A stretch of DNA of 64,000 nt from Hyphomicrobiales bacterium (lineage in GTDB: Bacteria; Pseudomonadota; Alphaproteobacteria; Rhizobiales; Rhizobiaceae): assembly GCA_900471815.1 (NCBI GenBank), contig UICE01000003.1:147558-211557 (forward strand), read 5' to 3'. The notes under the pieces are model-generated. The model was not told the DNA's origin. It was given only the letters and a program-made list of their open reading frames with translations, and ran no database searches. Both the position numbers and the translations under genes were made by a program. Below, piece by piece: positions 41,898 through 52,559 of this stretch. How positions within the stretch are numbered: position 1 is the first letter of the stretch; every line of letters starts with the position of its first letter.

Positions 41898-42359
41898 TCA
41901 AACCGGCAGGGCCGATGTTTCCTTAACTTCTTCCATGACCGCATAAGTATGGGTTTCGCGAACGCCCGGTAGCGAAAGCAGCGCATCGGAAAGAAAACGC
42001 CGGTAATGCTCCATATCGGCGACACGGGCTTTGATCAAATAGTCGAACCCGCCGGCGACCATATGACATTCCATCACGTCCGGGTTACGGCGCGTTGCAG
42101 CGGCGAAAGTTGCGAAAACGTCCGGTGTGGTGCGATCCAGCTTGATCTCGACAAAAACGAGCATTGCGCGATCGAGCTTTTTCGGCGACAATTTTGCTGT
42201 GTACCCAAGTATATAGCCGTCACGGGATAGGCGTTTCACCCTTTCGGTTGTCGCTGTTTGGGAAAGGCTGATACGTTCGGATAATTCAGTATTGGATAGC
42301 CTTCCATCTTTTTGCAGCTCGCGCAGAATCCTGCGATCGAGACTGTCCAAACTCTTCAT
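41898..42359 (-). CDS. putR: Lrp/AsnC family regulator of proline use (PutR)
   Basis: 153 residues. Helix-turn-helix DSLDRRILRELQKDGRLSNT and ELSERISLSQTATTERVKRL, then the RAM effector domain ending DALLSLPGVRETHTYAVMEE. Lrp-type PutR activates putA in response to proline in rhizobia and Agrobacterium. It is divergent from putA across 109 bases, where its operator should lie. The ATG at 42359 (GAG just before) is preferred to that at 42377. Confidence 0.87.
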   Translation of the reverse strand: MKSLDSLDRRILRELQKDGRLSNTELSERISLSQTATTERVKRLSRDGYILGYTAKLSPKKLDRAMLVFVEIKLDRTTPDVFATFAAATRRNPDVMECHMVAGGFDYLIKARVADMEHYRRFLSDALLSLPGVRETHTYAVMEEVKETSALPV

Positions 42360-42468
42360 CTCTAAAAAATTCCCCATTTTAGTTTTTTACTCTGATTAGG
42401 CTGTTTTTATTGGTGAGAATAACCAGCTGGAATAGATTATATGGAAAAAATCAATAAGGGGAAGCCTG

Positions 42469-45400
42469 ATGACTAACCATTCGCCATCCACCCAAGATTT
42501 TTCCGCGCCCTATGCTGTCGATGATCAGCAATTGGTTGCTGATTTGCTGCACACCATTGCGCTTTCCGAACCGGTAAACCGGCGTATCGACGAGCGTGCC
42601 AGTAAATATATCGCGACGATCCGTAAAGAAGCGAATGGCATTGGCGGTGTCGAAGACTTTCTTCGCGAGTACGGACTTTCGACGCGTGAAGGCTTGGCCT
42701 TGATGGTGCTTGCCGAAGCGCTCTTGCGCGTGCCGGATGCTGCCACACAAGACAAGTTGATTGAGGACAAACTCAAGCAGGGCCACTGGTCCGAGCATGA
42801 GCCGAGCGGCGATACGTGGTTCGTTTCTGCCTCAGCTTGGGCACTTGGCCTTTCCGCTAAAGTTATCAAGCCAGGTGAAACGCCGGAGGGTGTATTATCG
42901 TCACTGGTCAAGCGGATCGGGCTGCCAACTGTTCGCACCGCCACCAAACAGGCTATGCGTTATCTTGGTCATCACTTTGTACTGGGCGAAACCATCAAGG
43001 ACGCCTTGAAACGTGCCGGTACAAACGAAGCCAAGGGCTATCGCCATTCCTTCGATATGCTGGGGGAAGGCGCGCGGACACGTAAAGATGCGCAGGGCTA
43101 TTTCAAATCCTATTCAGACGCGATTGATGCCATTGGCCGCGCTACGGGTAATAAGAAGTTGCCGGATCGTATGGGGATTTCTGTCAAACTGTCAGCGCTG
43201 CATCCGCGTTATCTTGCAACACACCATGATCAGGTCATGGCTGAATTGGTGCCTGATCTTTTGGCTCTGGCGCAAAAGGCGAAGTCCTATGATTTGAATT
43301 TCACGGTTGACGCGGAAGAGGCGGACCGGCTTGAGCTGTCTCTGGATGTGATTGACCGCGTTTTTGCTGATCCGTCACTGCATGGTTGGGACGGGTTCGG
43401 CCTTGCCATTCAGGCTTATCAGAAGCGTGCTCTCGCGGTCATCGATCACGTTGACAAGCTTGCCGCCCGCCATAACCGCAAGATGATGGTGCGGTTGGTC
43501 AAGGGCGCCTATTGGGATACTGAAGTGAAGCGAGCCCAGGAGCGCGGTCTCGCCGACTATCCGGTATTTACACGCAAGCCTGCGACTGACGCTTCTTATA
43601 TGGCCTGCGCCAAGCGTATGCTTGATGCTCGACCGCGGATTTTTCCTCAGTTTGCGACCCATAACGCGTTAACAGTCGCAATGATTCTGGAAATGGCCGG
43701 AGACGACAAGACTGGTTTTGAATTTCAGCGCCTGCATGGCATGGGCGAAAGTCTTTATAAGCAGATCACCGAAAAGAATGACAAGATTGCTTGCCGCATA
43801 TACGCGCCAGTAGGTGGATATCGCGATCTTCTAGCCTATCTCGTGCGCCGTCTGCTTGAGAACGGGGCAAATTCCTCATTTGTTTCGGTGGTTGGCGACA
43901 ATAATGTGCCGATTGCCGATCTTCTGGTTCGTCCTACCGAGAAGCTGAATGACGGCAAGGGCTATCGTCATCCCAACATTCCGATGCCTCTGAAACTTTA
44001 CGGCAAACGCACAAATTCGGCCGGTGTCGAACTTGGCGACAGGAAAGCATTGGCAGGTCTCTTATCGGGCATTGCTAGGGCATCCAAAAGCGTCAAGGCC
44101 GTTCCATTGATTGACGGAAAACCATCGGGAAAAACGCAGGACGTGATTTCTCCCGTTAACGGTGCAACGATCGGTTCGGTTGTTTTTGCAACCGCCGAAG
44201 AGGCAGCGAAGGCTGTCGGCATTGCACGCAAGGGCTTTGTTTCATGGTCTCGCACTGCGGTTGAAATACGCGCAAAGGCACTGGAAAAGGCGGCTGATCT
44301 GCTTGAAAGCAATCGTGATCAAATGCTTGATCTTTTGTCGCGGGAGGCTGGAAAAACTCTTGATGATGGCATTGCAGAAATCCGAGAAGCAGTCGATTTT
44401 TGTCGATACTATGCTGCTGAGGCCCGCCGCCAGTTCGCAGCGGACAAAATAATGCCTGGTCCGACGGGCGAAGATAATAAGCTTCGCCACCGGGGACGCG
44501 GTGCATTTGTGTGTATCAGCCCGTGGAATTTTCCCCTGGCAATTTTCCTGGGACAGGTAACGGCTGCGCTTGCTGCAGGTAACAGTGTGCTTGCCAAGCC
44601 GGCGGAGCAGACGCCGCTTATAGCCTATGAGGCGATCAGAATCCTGCACGAAGCGGGCATTCCGAAAGATGCACTTCTGTTCGTACCGGGTGATGGTTCG
44701 GTTGGTGCGGCACTGACATCTCATGTGGACATTGCCGGGGTTGCCTTCACGGGCTCTACTGACACGGCTTGGGCTATCAACCGCACGCTGGCTGCAAAGA
44801 AGGGACCCATTGTACCGCTCATTGCAGAGACAGGGGGCCTCAATGCTATGATCGTTGACGCAACGGCTCTGTCAGAGCAAGTGGCTGATGATGTCGTCAT
44901 GTCAGCTTTCCGTTCGGCAGGCCAACGCTGTTCAGCGCTGCGTATTCTCTACCTTCAGGAGGATATTGCGGACAATATGCTCCATATGATCGAGGGAGCT
45001 GCAAAAGAGCTGGTTCTCGGTGACCCGGCATTGGCATCTACTGATGTTGGACCAATTATCGACCGCGACCAACGCAACATGTTGCGCGATCACATCGAGG
45101 CAATGCGCAAAACTCAGAAGGTTCGTTTTGCAGGCGAGGCACCGAGCGATGGTTTGTTCTTTGCGCCGCATATTGTTGAGCTGGATAGAGCCGATGCCTT
45201 GCAGCGCGAGGTATTCGGCCCCGTTCTGCATGTCGTCCGCTGGAAAGCAAAGGATCTGGATAAGGTGCTCGACCAGATTGCGTCGACCGGTTATGGCCTG
45301 ACCTTCGGGCTGCACACACGTATCGAAGCAACGGTCGCGAAAGTCATCGACAGGCTCGACATTGGAAATATCTACGTGAACCGCAATACGATTGGCGCTG

Positions 45401-45558
45401 TTGTAGGAACTCAGCCTTTCGGCGGATCGGGTCTTTCCGGCACCGGGCCGAAAGCTGGTGGGCCGTCCTATTTAACGCGGTTTGCACTTGAGCAAGTCGT
45501 TTCCGTTAACACGGCTGCTGCTGGTGGAAATGCCAGCCTTATTGCCATGGGCGAATAG
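42469..45558 (+). CDS. putA: bifunctional proline dehydrogenase / P5C dehydrogenase PutA
   Basis: 1029 residues. The proline dehydrogenase barrel (about 130-460) has GISVKLSALHPRYLATHHDQ, NFTVDAEEADRLELSLDVID and MMVRLVKGAYWDTEVKRAQE. The aldehyde dehydrogenase half (about 540-1010) has SPWNFPLAIFLGQVTAALAA, FTGSTDTAW, IAETGGLNAMIVDATAL and the catalytic Cys in SAGQRCSALRILYL. It turns proline into glutamate. It lacks the N-terminal ribbon-helix-helix DNA-binding domain of enteric PutA, which fits the separate PutR. GGGGA precedes the ATG. Confidence 0.96.
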   Translation: MTNHSPSTQDFSAPYAVDDQQLVADLLHTIALSEPVNRRIDERASKYIATIRKEANGIGGVEDFLREYGLSTREGLALMVLAEALLRVPDAATQDKLIEDKLKQGHWSEHEPSGDTWFVSASAWALGLSAKVIKPGETPEGVLSSLVKRIGLPTVRTATKQAMRYLGHHFVLGETIKDALKRAGTNEAKGYRHSFDMLGEGARTRKDAQGYFKSYSDAIDAIGRATGNKKLPDRMGISVKLSALHPRYLATHHDQVMAELVPDLLALAQKAKSYDLNFTVDAEEADRLELSLDVIDRVFADPSLHGWDGFGLAIQAYQKRALAVIDHVDKLAARHNRKMMVRLVKGAYWDTEVKRAQERGLADYPVFTRKPATDASYMACAKRMLDARPRIFPQFATHNALTVAMILEMAGDDKTGFEFQRLHGMGESLYKQITEKNDKIACRIYAPVGGYRDLLAYLVRRLLENGANSSFVSVVGDNNVPIADLLVRPTEKLNDGKGYRHPNIPMPLKLYGKRTNSAGVELGDRKALAGLLSGIARASKSVKAVPLIDGKPSGKTQDVISPVNGATIGSVVFATAEEAAKAVGIARKGFVSWSRTAVEIRAKALEKAADLLESNRDQMLDLLSREAGKTLDDGIAEIREAVDFCRYYAAEARRQFAADKIMPGPTGEDNKLRHRGRGAFVCISPWNFPLAIFLGQVTAALAAGNSVLAKPAEQTPLIAYEAIRILHEAGIPKDALLFVPGDGSVGAALTSHVDIAGVAFTGSTDTAWAINRTLAAKKGPIVPLIAETGGLNAMIVDATALSEQVADDVVMSAFRSAGQRCSALRILYLQEDIADNMLHMIEGAAKELVLGDPALASTDVGPIIDRDQRNMLRDHIEAMRKTQKVRFAGEAPSDGLFFAPHIVELDRADALQREVFGPVLHVVRWKAKDLDKVLDQIASTGYGLTFGLHTRIEATVAKVIDRLDIGNIYVNRNTIGAVVGTQPFGGSGLSGTGPKAGGPSYLTRFALEQVVSVNTAAAGGNASLIAMGE

Positions 45559-45562
45559 CAGC

Positions 45563-45597
45563 AAATGGGGATAGGCGTGTTCGGCCTATCCCCATTT
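45563..45597 (+). terminator. terminator-like hairpin after putA
   Basis: AAATGGGGATAGGC (45563-45576) and GCCTATCCCCATTT (45584-45597) form a perfect 14-bp stem with a seven-base loop, six bases past the putA stop region; only TTT ends the stem. Confidence 0.75.
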
Positions 45598-45643
45598 CAT
45601 GTACAGAATGCTATTGACGTTGTTAAACATTGGGGAAACGTCA

Positions 45644-47323
45644 ATGGCCACCGTCAAGTCCGATATTGAGATTGCTCGCTCCGCTACCAAAAAAACGATT
45701 TTAGAGATTGGTGCAACGATCGGCATTCCGCCGGAACATCTGGTGCCCTACGGCCATGACAAGGCCAAACTGTCGGCAGAGTTTATCCGCTCCAAGAAGG
45801 AGGGGAAGAATGGCAAGCTCATTCTTGTAACCGCCGTTAGCCCAACGCCCGCTGGCGAGGGAAAAACCACCACCACTGTTGGTCTTGGCGATGGCCTTAA
45901 CCGCATAGGCAAAAAAGCGATCGTCTGTATCCGTGAAGCTTCGCTCGGTCCGTGTTTTGGTACCAAAGGGGGCGCAGCAGGCGGTGGCTATGCGCAAGTT
46001 ATCCCAATGGAAGATATCAATCTGCATTTCACTGGCGATTTCCATGCCATAACTTCTGCGCATAATTTGCTCGCGGCAATGATCGACAATCATATCTATT
46101 GGGGCAATGACCTCAATATTGATACCCGCCGGATCACATGGCGCCGGGTGATGGATATGAATGACCGCGCCCTGCGCGGCATTGCATCATCCTTGGGCGG
46201 TGTAGCCAACGGCTTTCCTCACGAATCCGGCTTTGATATCACTGTTGCTTCGGAAGTTATGGCAATCCTATGTCTTGCCGTTGATCTTGCCGATCTTGAG
46301 AAGCGTCTTGGCGATATCATCATCGGCTACAGATTTGATCGAAGCCCTGTATATGCTCGGGATTTAAAGGCGGACAAGGCTATGGCCGTTCTGCTGAAAG
46401 ATGCGATACAGCCCAATCTTGTGCAAACGCTTGAGAATAATCCAGCCTTCGTGCACGGCGGACCGTTCGCAAATATTGCGCATGGCTGCAATTCGGTTGT
46501 TGCAACGACAACGGCTCTAAAACTGGCTGATTTTGTTGTCACAGAAGCAGGGTTCGGCGCGGATCTGGGCGCTGAAAAATTCTTTGACATCAAGTGCCGC
46601 AAAGCTGGCTTGAAGCCTGCCGCTGCCGTTATTGTCGCCACGGTTCGGGCGATGAAAATGCATGGCGGCGTTGCCAAAGTCGATCTGGGGGAAGAGAACG
46701 TCGCGGCGGTTAAATCCGGCTGTGCCAATCTCGGGCGTCATATGGAAAACGTCCGGCAGTTTGGCGTGCCGGTGATCGTTGCGATCAATCATTTTACTGC
46801 GGATACCGAGGCTGAAATCGAGGCGGTCAAAGCTTTTGTGGCTGCTCACGGTGCGGAAGCAGTGTTGTGTAAGCATTGGGCGCATGGTTCGGCAGGCATA
46901 GAGGAACTCGCGCAGAAAGTTTCGGCACTGGCAGAAGGCGGATCGGCACAATTTTCGCCACTCTACGAAGATGAGCTTTCCTTGTTTGATAAAATCGAAA
47001 CAATTGTAAAACGGATCTATCGCGGGGCAGAAGCAGACGCCGATGCCAGCGTTCGTGACCAACTGCGCCGCTGGGAGGAGGCAGGTTACGGCCATCTTCC
47101 GGTTTGTATGGCAAAAACGCAATATTCGTTTTCAACAAACCCTGATTTACGTGGTGCGCCAGTCAATCATGTTGTGCATGTGCGCGAGGTGCGGCTCTCG
47201 GCTGGAGCGGGCTTCGTTGTGGCCATATGCGGTGAAATCATGACTATGCCAGGCCTGCCAAAGTCTCCATCGGCAGAGCGTATTCATCTCAACGCTGATG
47301 GCTTGATCGAGGGCCTATTTTAG
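45644..47323 (+). CDS. fhs: formate-tetrahydrofolate ligase
   Basis: 559 residues. P-loop-like [20 protein letters not shown], then [40 protein letters not shown] and the ending [20 protein letters not shown], all characteristic. It makes 10-formyl-THF from formate and THF with ATP. The ATG at 45644 has GGGGA eight bases upstream; the frame is open to 45599 but that is before the family N-terminus. It is followed by the trp leader. Confidence 0.96.
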   Translation: MATVKSDIEIARSATKKTILEIGATIGIPPEHLVPYGHDKAKLSAEFIRSKKEGKNGKLILVTAVSPTPAGEGKTTTTVGLGDGLNRIGKKAIVCIREASLGPCFGTKGGAAGGGYAQVIPMEDINLHFTGDFHAITSAHNLLAAMIDNHIYWGNDLNIDTRRITWRRVMDMNDRALRGIASSLGGVANGFPHESGFDITVASEVMAILCLAVDLADLEKRLGDIIIGYRFDRSPVYARDLKADKAMAVLLKDAIQPNLVQTLENNPAFVHGGPFANIAHGCNSVVATTTALKLADFVVTEAGFGADLGAEKFFDIKCRKAGLKPAAAVIVATVRAMKMHGGVAKVDLGEENVAAVKSGCANLGRHMENVRQFGVPVIVAINHFTADTEAEIEAVKAFVAAHGAEAVLCKHWAHGSAGIEELAQKVSALAEGGSAQFSPLYEDELSLFDKIETIVKRIYRGAEADADASVRDQLRRWEEAGYGHLPVCMAKTQYSFSTNPDLRGAPVNHVVHVREVRLSAGAGFVVAICGEIMTMPGLPKSPSAERIHLNADGLIEGLF

Positions 47324-47333
47324 ACCTTAGGCG

Positions 47334-47362
47334 TTGCAAGCGGCCCAATGTAACGATAACAA
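47334..47362 (+). promoter_or_regulatory. predicted trpL promoter
   Basis: TTGCAA (47334-47339), 17 bases, TAACAA (47357-47362). The start of transcription would fall at or within a base of the trpL ATG at 47371, giving a leaderless leader gene, as I recall for the rhizobial trpL. Prediction only. Confidence 0.5.
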
Positions 47363-47370
47363 TCGTCGCC

Positions 47371-47418
47371 ATGAACACATGCATTTTCTCAACTGGCTGG
47401 TGGTGGGCTCGCTTTTAG
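47371..47418 (+). CDS. trpL: trp leader peptide TrpL
   Basis: 15 codons: MNTCIFSTGWWWARF. Three consecutive Trp codons, then Ala-Arg, as in the S. meliloti leader peptide, which also has WWWAR. Ribosome stalling on the Trp codons when tryptophan is scarce would favour the antiterminator and turn on trpE(G). No ribosome-binding site is seen, in line with a leaderless start. In S. meliloti the attenuated RNA and the peptide also act in trans; whether this holds here is unknown. Confidence 0.9.
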   Translation: MNTCIFSTGWWWARF

Positions 47419-47489
47419 CGGCCACGCAGCCTTTTGCATGTTTGTGAAAAAGGACAGGGCCGCAACGGGTTTTCCGGGCGGCCTTTTTG
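47418..47489 (+). promoter_or_regulatory. trp attenuator (antiterminator and terminator)
   Basis: GCGGCC at 47418-47423 can pair with GGCCGC at 47458-47463 (antiterminator), or GGCCGC can pair with GCGGCC at 47478-47483, followed by TTTTT at 47484-47488 (terminator; inner CGG/CCG extends it). The first segment starts at the last base of the trpL stop. GGCTG around the Trp codons can also pair with CAGCC at 47426-47430, the usual 1:2 protector. Confidence 0.85.
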
Positions 47490-47539
47490 TTTGACCGCTT
47501 GAATTGCCCTGAATGCCGAATGCAACAAAGGATTTGACG

Positions 47540-49723
47540 ATGCATAGAATTGAGGGCCAGTTGGAAATATTCGATACAAAGGGCGGGGTGACAATCACCC
47601 GTTCGCGGGTGGCAACAGCCTATGCCAGCGCTATTGATAGCTATATTGATGCGTTGGACGAGCGCCGTGGCGCGGTCTTTTCCTCCAATTATGAATATCC
47701 GGGCCGCTATACGCGGTGGGATACAGCGATCATCGATCCTCCTGTTGTAATTACCTCAAATGGACGGCACATGACCATTGAGGCGCTGAACAAGCGCGGT
47801 GAAGTGCTTCTTCTACCCATTAAGCAAGCCATGGAAAAGCTTGAGGAAATAACAATCAACTCGACCAGCGAGACGAAGCTGGAGCTGGAGATTGCGTTGC
47901 CGACGCGCGCATTTACCGAGGAAGAGCGCTCACGTATTCCTTCGGTGTTCACCGTTCTACGCGGCATTGTTGCGCTGTTCTTTACCGAAGATGATGCAAA
48001 TCTCGGTCTTTATGGTGCTTTTGGCTATGATCTGGCTTTCCAGTTTGACCCGATCGAGTACAAGCTGAAACGACCGGACGATCAGCGCGATATCGTGCTT
48101 TATCTGCCCGATGAGATTTTGGTCGTTGATCACCATGCTGCCAAGGCTTGGCTGGACCGTTACGACTATGCTTATGAAGGAAAATCGACGGAGGGGCTGC
48201 CACGCGACACTGCCAAAAAGCCGTTTGAACCTACCGACATTATTCCAGGCAGGGGCGACCATAATCCGGGCGTCTATGCGGAATTGGTCAAGAAGGCCAA
48301 GGAAAGTTTCATGCGCGGCGATCTTTTTGAGGTCGTGCCGGGACAGACTTTCTATGAGCGTTGCGAAACCAAGCCATCGGTAATTTCGCGAAGGCTGAAG
48401 GCGATCAATCCCTCGCCTTATTCGTTCTACATCAATCTAGGTGACAACGAATATCTCGTCGGAGCCTCGCCTGAAATGTTTGTTCGGGTTGTCGGCCGCC
48501 GCATTGAGACTTGCCCGATTTCCGGGACTATCAAACGTGGTGAAGATGCCATCGCTGATGCCGAGCAAATCATCAAACTGCTGAACTCCAAGAAAGACGA
48601 ATCCGAACTTACCATGTGCTCGGATGTCGATCGCAACGATAAAAGCCGTGTCTGTGAGCCGGGCTCTGTTCGCGTTATTGGCCGCCGCCAGATCGAAATG
48701 TATTCGCGCCTGATTCACACTGTTGATCACATTGAAGGCCGTCTGCGCGAGGACATGGACGCTTTCGATGGGTTCCTTTCCCATGCATGGGCAGTTACCG
48801 TTACCGGAGCGCCAAAGCTATGGGCGATGCGATTTATTGAGGAAAATGAACGCAGCCCGCGTGCATGGTATGGCGGTGCCATTGGCATGGTCAATTTCAA
48901 CGGTGATATGAACACCGGCCTGACGCTGCGGACCATCCGCATCAAAGACGGCATCGCACAGGTGCGGGCAGGCGCGACCTTGCTGTATGATTCAATACCG
49001 GAAGAGGAAGAGGCTGAAACCGAACTGAAAGCATCGGCGATGATAGCGGCCGTGCGTGACGCCCATAAGAGCAATATCGTTCCTGAAGAGCGTGCCGTTG
49101 CTCGCGTCGGTGAAGGATTGCAAATTTTGCTGGTCGATCACGAGGATTCTTTCGTGCACACTTTGGCGAACTATTTCAGACAGACCGGAGCCATTGTCAC
49201 CACTGTCAGAACGCCCGTGCCGGAAGAGATATTTGACCGCATCAAGCCAGATCTTGTGGTTTTATCACCTGGCCCAGGGACGCCGACCGACTTCGACTGC
49301 AAGGCGACAATCAAGAAAGCTCGTGCACGCAACTTGCCAATATTCGGCGTTTGTCTTGGATTGCAGGCTTTAACTGAAGCCTATGGCGGAAGTCTGAGGC
49401 AGCTTCACGTGCCTGTGCATGGAAAACCCTCGCGCATCCGCATCACCAAACAAGGCAGGATTTTCTCGGGGCTGCCCAAGGAAGTGACGGTGGGCCGTTA
49501 CCACTCAATTTTTGCCGATCCGGTACGTCTCCCGGATGATTTCATCGTGACAGCTGAAACAGAAGATGGTGTCATCATGGCTATCGAGCATAAGCACGAA
49601 CCCATTGCAGCGGTGCAATTCCATCCGGAATCGATCATGACACTGGGGCACAATGCTGGTATGCGCATGATTGAAAACGTCGTGGCTCATTTACCGCGCC
49701 GTGCGAAGGAACGAGCGGCTTAG
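47540..49723 (+). CDS. trpE: anthranilate synthase, fused TrpE(G)
   Basis: 727 residues, TrpE and TrpG in one chain, as in rhizobia. The chorismate-binding part has [54 protein letters not shown] and [20 protein letters not shown]. The amidotransferase part (from about residue 530) has [20 protein letters not shown], nucleophile Cys in [16 protein letters not shown], and VQFHPES. It makes anthranilate from chorismate and glutamine. AAAGGA precedes the ATG at 47540. Expression is predicted to be set by the attenuator upstream. Confidence 0.96.
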   Translation: MHRIEGQLEIFDTKGGVTITRSRVATAYASAIDSYIDALDERRGAVFSSNYEYPGRYTRWDTAIIDPPVVITSNGRHMTIEALNKRGEVLLLPIKQAMEKLEEITINSTSETKLELEIALPTRAFTEEERSRIPSVFTVLRGIVALFFTEDDANLGLYGAFGYDLAFQFDPIEYKLKRPDDQRDIVLYLPDEILVVDHHAAKAWLDRYDYAYEGKSTEGLPRDTAKKPFEPTDIIPGRGDHNPGVYAELVKKAKESFMRGDLFEVVPGQTFYERCETKPSVISRRLKAINPSPYSFYINLGDNEYLVGASPEMFVRVVGRRIETCPISGTIKRGEDAIADAEQIIKLLNSKKDESELTMCSDVDRNDKSRVCEPGSVRVIGRRQIEMYSRLIHTVDHIEGRLREDMDAFDGFLSHAWAVTVTGAPKLWAMRFIEENERSPRAWYGGAIGMVNFNGDMNTGLTLRTIRIKDGIAQVRAGATLLYDSIPEEEEAETELKASAMIAAVRDAHKSNIVPEERAVARVGEGLQILLVDHEDSFVHTLANYFRQTGAIVTTVRTPVPEEIFDRIKPDLVVLSPGPGTPTDFDCKATIKKARARNLPIFGVCLGLQALTEAYGGSLRQLHVPVHGKPSRIRITKQGRIFSGLPKEVTVGRYHSIFADPVRLPDDFIVTAETEDGVIMAIEHKHEPIAAVQFHPESIMTLGHNAGMRMIENVVAHLPRRAKERAA

Positions 49724-49738
49724 AGCGAGAAATTCAGC

Positions 49739-50668
49739 ATGATAGATACACGCTCGGCAGTTAACGGCGAGACGACAGTTCGCCGGTTGGCATTCTGGTC
49801 GATTTTTATCGGCATCGCCGTGCTCGGTCTGAAATATGCCGCCTATCATGTTACGGGATCGGTAGCGCTTTATTCTGACGCATTGGAATCGATTGTAAAT
49901 GTGGTTGCCGCTTTGGCAGCATTCTGGGCAATTCTGCTTAGCCATAAGCCTGCTGACCAGAATCACCCCTATGGTCATCACAAAGCGGAATATTTTTCAG
50001 CCGTTATCGAAGGGGTGCTGATTATTCTGGCTGCCTTGCTCATCTTGCGTGAAGTTTGGGTGGCTTGGGAAACACCCAGAAGTTTGGATGAACCTTGGCT
50101 AGGTCTTGCCATCAATGGCGGGGCCTCACTGATCAATGCGATTTGGGCTTCGCTGCTACTTAGAAGCGGGCGCAAGCATCGTTCCCCGGCGCTGATTGCT
50201 GACGGCAAGCATATTATGACGGATGTGGTGACATCGCTTGGTGTGTTCATTGGTCTCGTTGGTGCGGTTGCGACCGGATGGACAATCCTCGATCCGCTGT
50301 TGGCGGTTATCGTTGCCGTGAATATTCTCTGGCAGGGCTGGCGCGTGATCAGCAATTCCGTCCAAGGATTGATGGATGGCGGGGTGTCTACGGATGAAAC
50401 CATGCGCATCCGCGATATCATATCGGCAAACGCTGGAGGTGCCTTGGAGGTTCATGATTTGAAGGCCCGCGTGGCGGGGCGTATGACCTTCATTGAGTTC
50501 CATCTTGTTGTGGACGCAAACATGTCTGTTCGAGATGCGCACATTATTTGCGACCGTATAGAAAACGCTTTGATGCACCACATTCCTGAAGCCAGCGTCG
50601 TGATCCATGTCGAGCCAGAAGATGAGGCAAAACTGCCCATCGGCACGGCTGCCGTTCCTTTTGCCTGA
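49739..50668 (+). CDS. cation diffusion facilitator family transporter
   Basis: 309 residues, six spans plus a cytoplasmic domain. CDF motifs: SVALYSDALESIVNVVAALA (span II, Asp), HPYGHHKAEYFSAVIEG, and IADGKHIMTDVVTSLGVFIG (span V, His and Asp, HxxxD site). The C-terminal ferredoxin-like domain ends with VIHVEPED. It exports Zn2+, Mn2+ or Fe2+ in exchange for protons; the metal is not certain. It starts 15 bases after trpE. Confidence 0.9.
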   Translation: MIDTRSAVNGETTVRRLAFWSIFIGIAVLGLKYAAYHVTGSVALYSDALESIVNVVAALAAFWAILLSHKPADQNHPYGHHKAEYFSAVIEGVLIILAALLILREVWVAWETPRSLDEPWLGLAINGGASLINAIWASLLLRSGRKHRSPALIADGKHIMTDVVTSLGVFIGLVGAVATGWTILDPLLAVIVAVNILWQGWRVISNSVQGLMDGGVSTDETMRIRDIISANAGGALEVHDLKARVAGRMTFIEFHLVVDANMSVRDAHIICDRIENALMHHIPEASVVIHVEPEDEAKLPIGTAAVPFA

Positions 50669-50692
50669 TCCGTTGAAAGGATTGAAATTCTC

Positions 50693-51274
50693 ATGAATGC
50701 ACCCCGGGTTCACGTTAAATCGACCGAGCTTCTTTCAGATAATTGGGGAACTCTCACCAAATATACGTATAATTTTTTACGTCGTGACGGGCTTGTCGAA
50801 ACACAAACTCGCGAAGTTTATAATCGTGGCAATGGGGCAGTGGTTTTGCCCTATGATCCGGTACGAGGAACAATTTTGCTGACAAGGCAATTTCGGCTGC
50901 CAGCTTTCGTGGTCCATCAGGAGCCGATGCTGATTGAAGCCTGTGCTGGCCTGCTTGATGACAATGATGCTGAAACCACTGCCCGCAAGGAAACGGAAGA
51001 GGAACTGGGCTACCGGCTTCGCGATATTGAGCGTGTCTTTGATCTGTTTATGAGTCCGGGCAGCGTGACCGAGCGTCTGGCATTCTTTATCGCAATCTAC
51101 GATCCTACGGATAAAGTTTCCGCCGGTGGCGGCCATGAACACGAGGGCGAGGACATTGAGGTCCTAGAGGTGACGCTTGATGAAGCCATGACGATGATTG
51201 CCGAACAGCGTATCGTCGATGCCAAGACAATCATCCTGCTCCAGCATCTCAAATTGAAGCAATTATCGCGCTGA
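50693..51274 (+). CDS. Nudix hydrolase, GDP-mannose pyrophosphatase NudK-like
   Basis: 193 residues. TREVYNRGNGAVVLPYDPVR and LTRQFRLPAFVVHQEPMLIE are the NudK/ADP-ribose pyrophosphatase dimer swap region. The Nudix box is seen as GLLDDNDAETTARKETEEEL ending in GY, with the metal-binding Glu pair. MSPGSVTERLAFFIAIYDPT follows, typical of NudK. It cleaves nucleoside-diphosphate sugars. AAGGA lies about 12 bases before the ATG, 24 bases after the CDF gene, so the two may be co-transcribed. Confidence 0.87.
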   Translation: MNAPRVHVKSTELLSDNWGTLTKYTYNFLRRDGLVETQTREVYNRGNGAVVLPYDPVRGTILLTRQFRLPAFVVHQEPMLIEACAGLLDDNDAETTARKETEEELGYRLRDIERVFDLFMSPGSVTERLAFFIAIYDPTDKVSAGGGHEHEGEDIEVLEVTLDEAMTMIAEQRIVDAKTIILLQHLKLKQLSR

Positions 51275-51560
51275 CCGGCTCTTTTTGGTGCAGTCGCGCA
51301 ACATTGCGTCACGTAATATTTCAGGCCGTCATGATTTTGTTACAATTATATTGACATAGAAGACGCGCTGGTTGAAACCTCGTCCAGCAATGCGAATTCT
51401 CCGAACAGGATCAAGCGTAAAAGCGCGAAGTTGGGGACAAGTTCATTTGGTAAAGCGTCAGTTCCGAGGCTGGAACTGATAGCCCACACGCATGGCAGTG
51501 CCAGCGGACGACCGCGGCTGTTTACAAATTTAGTTAACCTTTAAACACTAGGATTAGCTT

Positions 51561-52505
51561 ATGGGTAAACCTTATTTCTATGCACTTGTTGCTGGTCTAT
51601 CGATGATCGTTCTGGCACAGCCTTCCTATGCACGTAGCACTGCTGATTGCGACAAGCTGCAATCGGGCAAGCCCGAAATTTTATCTGCAAATATTGATAA
51701 CCAGCCTGATGCGGGCAAGAATGTTGTCGCGGATGCCTGCCCAACAAAGGGCAAGGTTGTCTCCCAGGCTCCGGAAAAATTGAAGCCCATCAACATCCTA
51801 GCAACTGGTGGTACAGGTATTTTGAAAAAGGCAGTGAAAGGCGAACTTCAATTTCAGGACGAAGGTTCGCTTCATGAGGATATGTCCTTTAAATATCGTA
51901 TCTACCGCCCGGAAACGCCGAGCGGCGATACCATGGTGCTTTTGCACGGCTCGGGTCAGGATGAAACCAGCCTGGTATCATTCGCCTCGAAAATTGCACC
52001 AGACGCTTTGTTGCTCGCCGTTCGCGGCCGTGTCGTCCAAGATGGGTCAAATCGCTGGTATCGCCGATTGTCGCCAGTGAGCTTCGACCAGACGGATATT
52101 CGGTCAGAAGCCGAAGCCTTTGCTGGTTTCTTCACCCAAGCTGCATCAAAATATAAGATCGACATCAACCGCACCACGTTTCTTGGTTATTCAAACGGTG
52201 CAAATCTCGTCAATTCGGTCATGATGCTCTATCCGGACCTCGTGAAGCAGGCAGTGCTATTGCGTTCAATGCCGGTCTTGACGGGCTCTATAGATGCCAA
52301 TCTGGGCAAGGCCCGGGTGCTGACGGTATCTGGCGCATCCGATCAGCTTTATGCCCCTTATGCTCCTGCACTGGAAGATATGTTGCGCTCGCACGGTGCT
52401 CGTGTGGAGGCACGCTCGATCAAGTCTGACCATGGCCTTGGCAAGGATGACGTGAAGGTTGTCAGCGAGTGGCTTTCTGGTGCAACGGCTTCGCTAAAAA
52501 AATAA
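51561..52505 (+). CDS. secreted alpha/beta hydrolase (phospholipase/carboxylesterase type)
   Basis: 314 residues with a signal peptide (YFYALVAGLSMIVLAQPSYA). A Cys-containing N-terminal region of about 100 residues precedes the hydrolase: MVLLHGSGQDETSLVSF (oxyanion loop), nucleophile Ser in FLGYSNGANLVNS, and His in IKSDHGLGKDD, with an Asp in SGASDQLYAPY. This resembles YpfH/Est-type serine esterases. It is probably periplasmic; substrate unknown. AGGA lies eight bases before the ATG. The 286 bases upstream carry no coding signal. Confidence 0.85.
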   Translation: MGKPYFYALVAGLSMIVLAQPSYARSTADCDKLQSGKPEILSANIDNQPDAGKNVVADACPTKGKVVSQAPEKLKPINILATGGTGILKKAVKGELQFQDEGSLHEDMSFKYRIYRPETPSGDTMVLLHGSGQDETSLVSFASKIAPDALLLAVRGRVVQDGSNRWYRRLSPVSFDQTDIRSEAEAFAGFFTQAASKYKIDINRTTFLGYSNGANLVNSVMMLYPDLVKQAVLLRSMPVLTGSIDANLGKARVLTVSGASDQLYAPYAPALEDMLRSHGARVEARSIKSDHGLGKDDVKVVSEWLSGATASLKK

Positions 52506-52559
52506 CGGCTTTCTTAAGAGCTCTTGCATCCGAGCCGACACTCGTTTAGGTGTTTGCTC

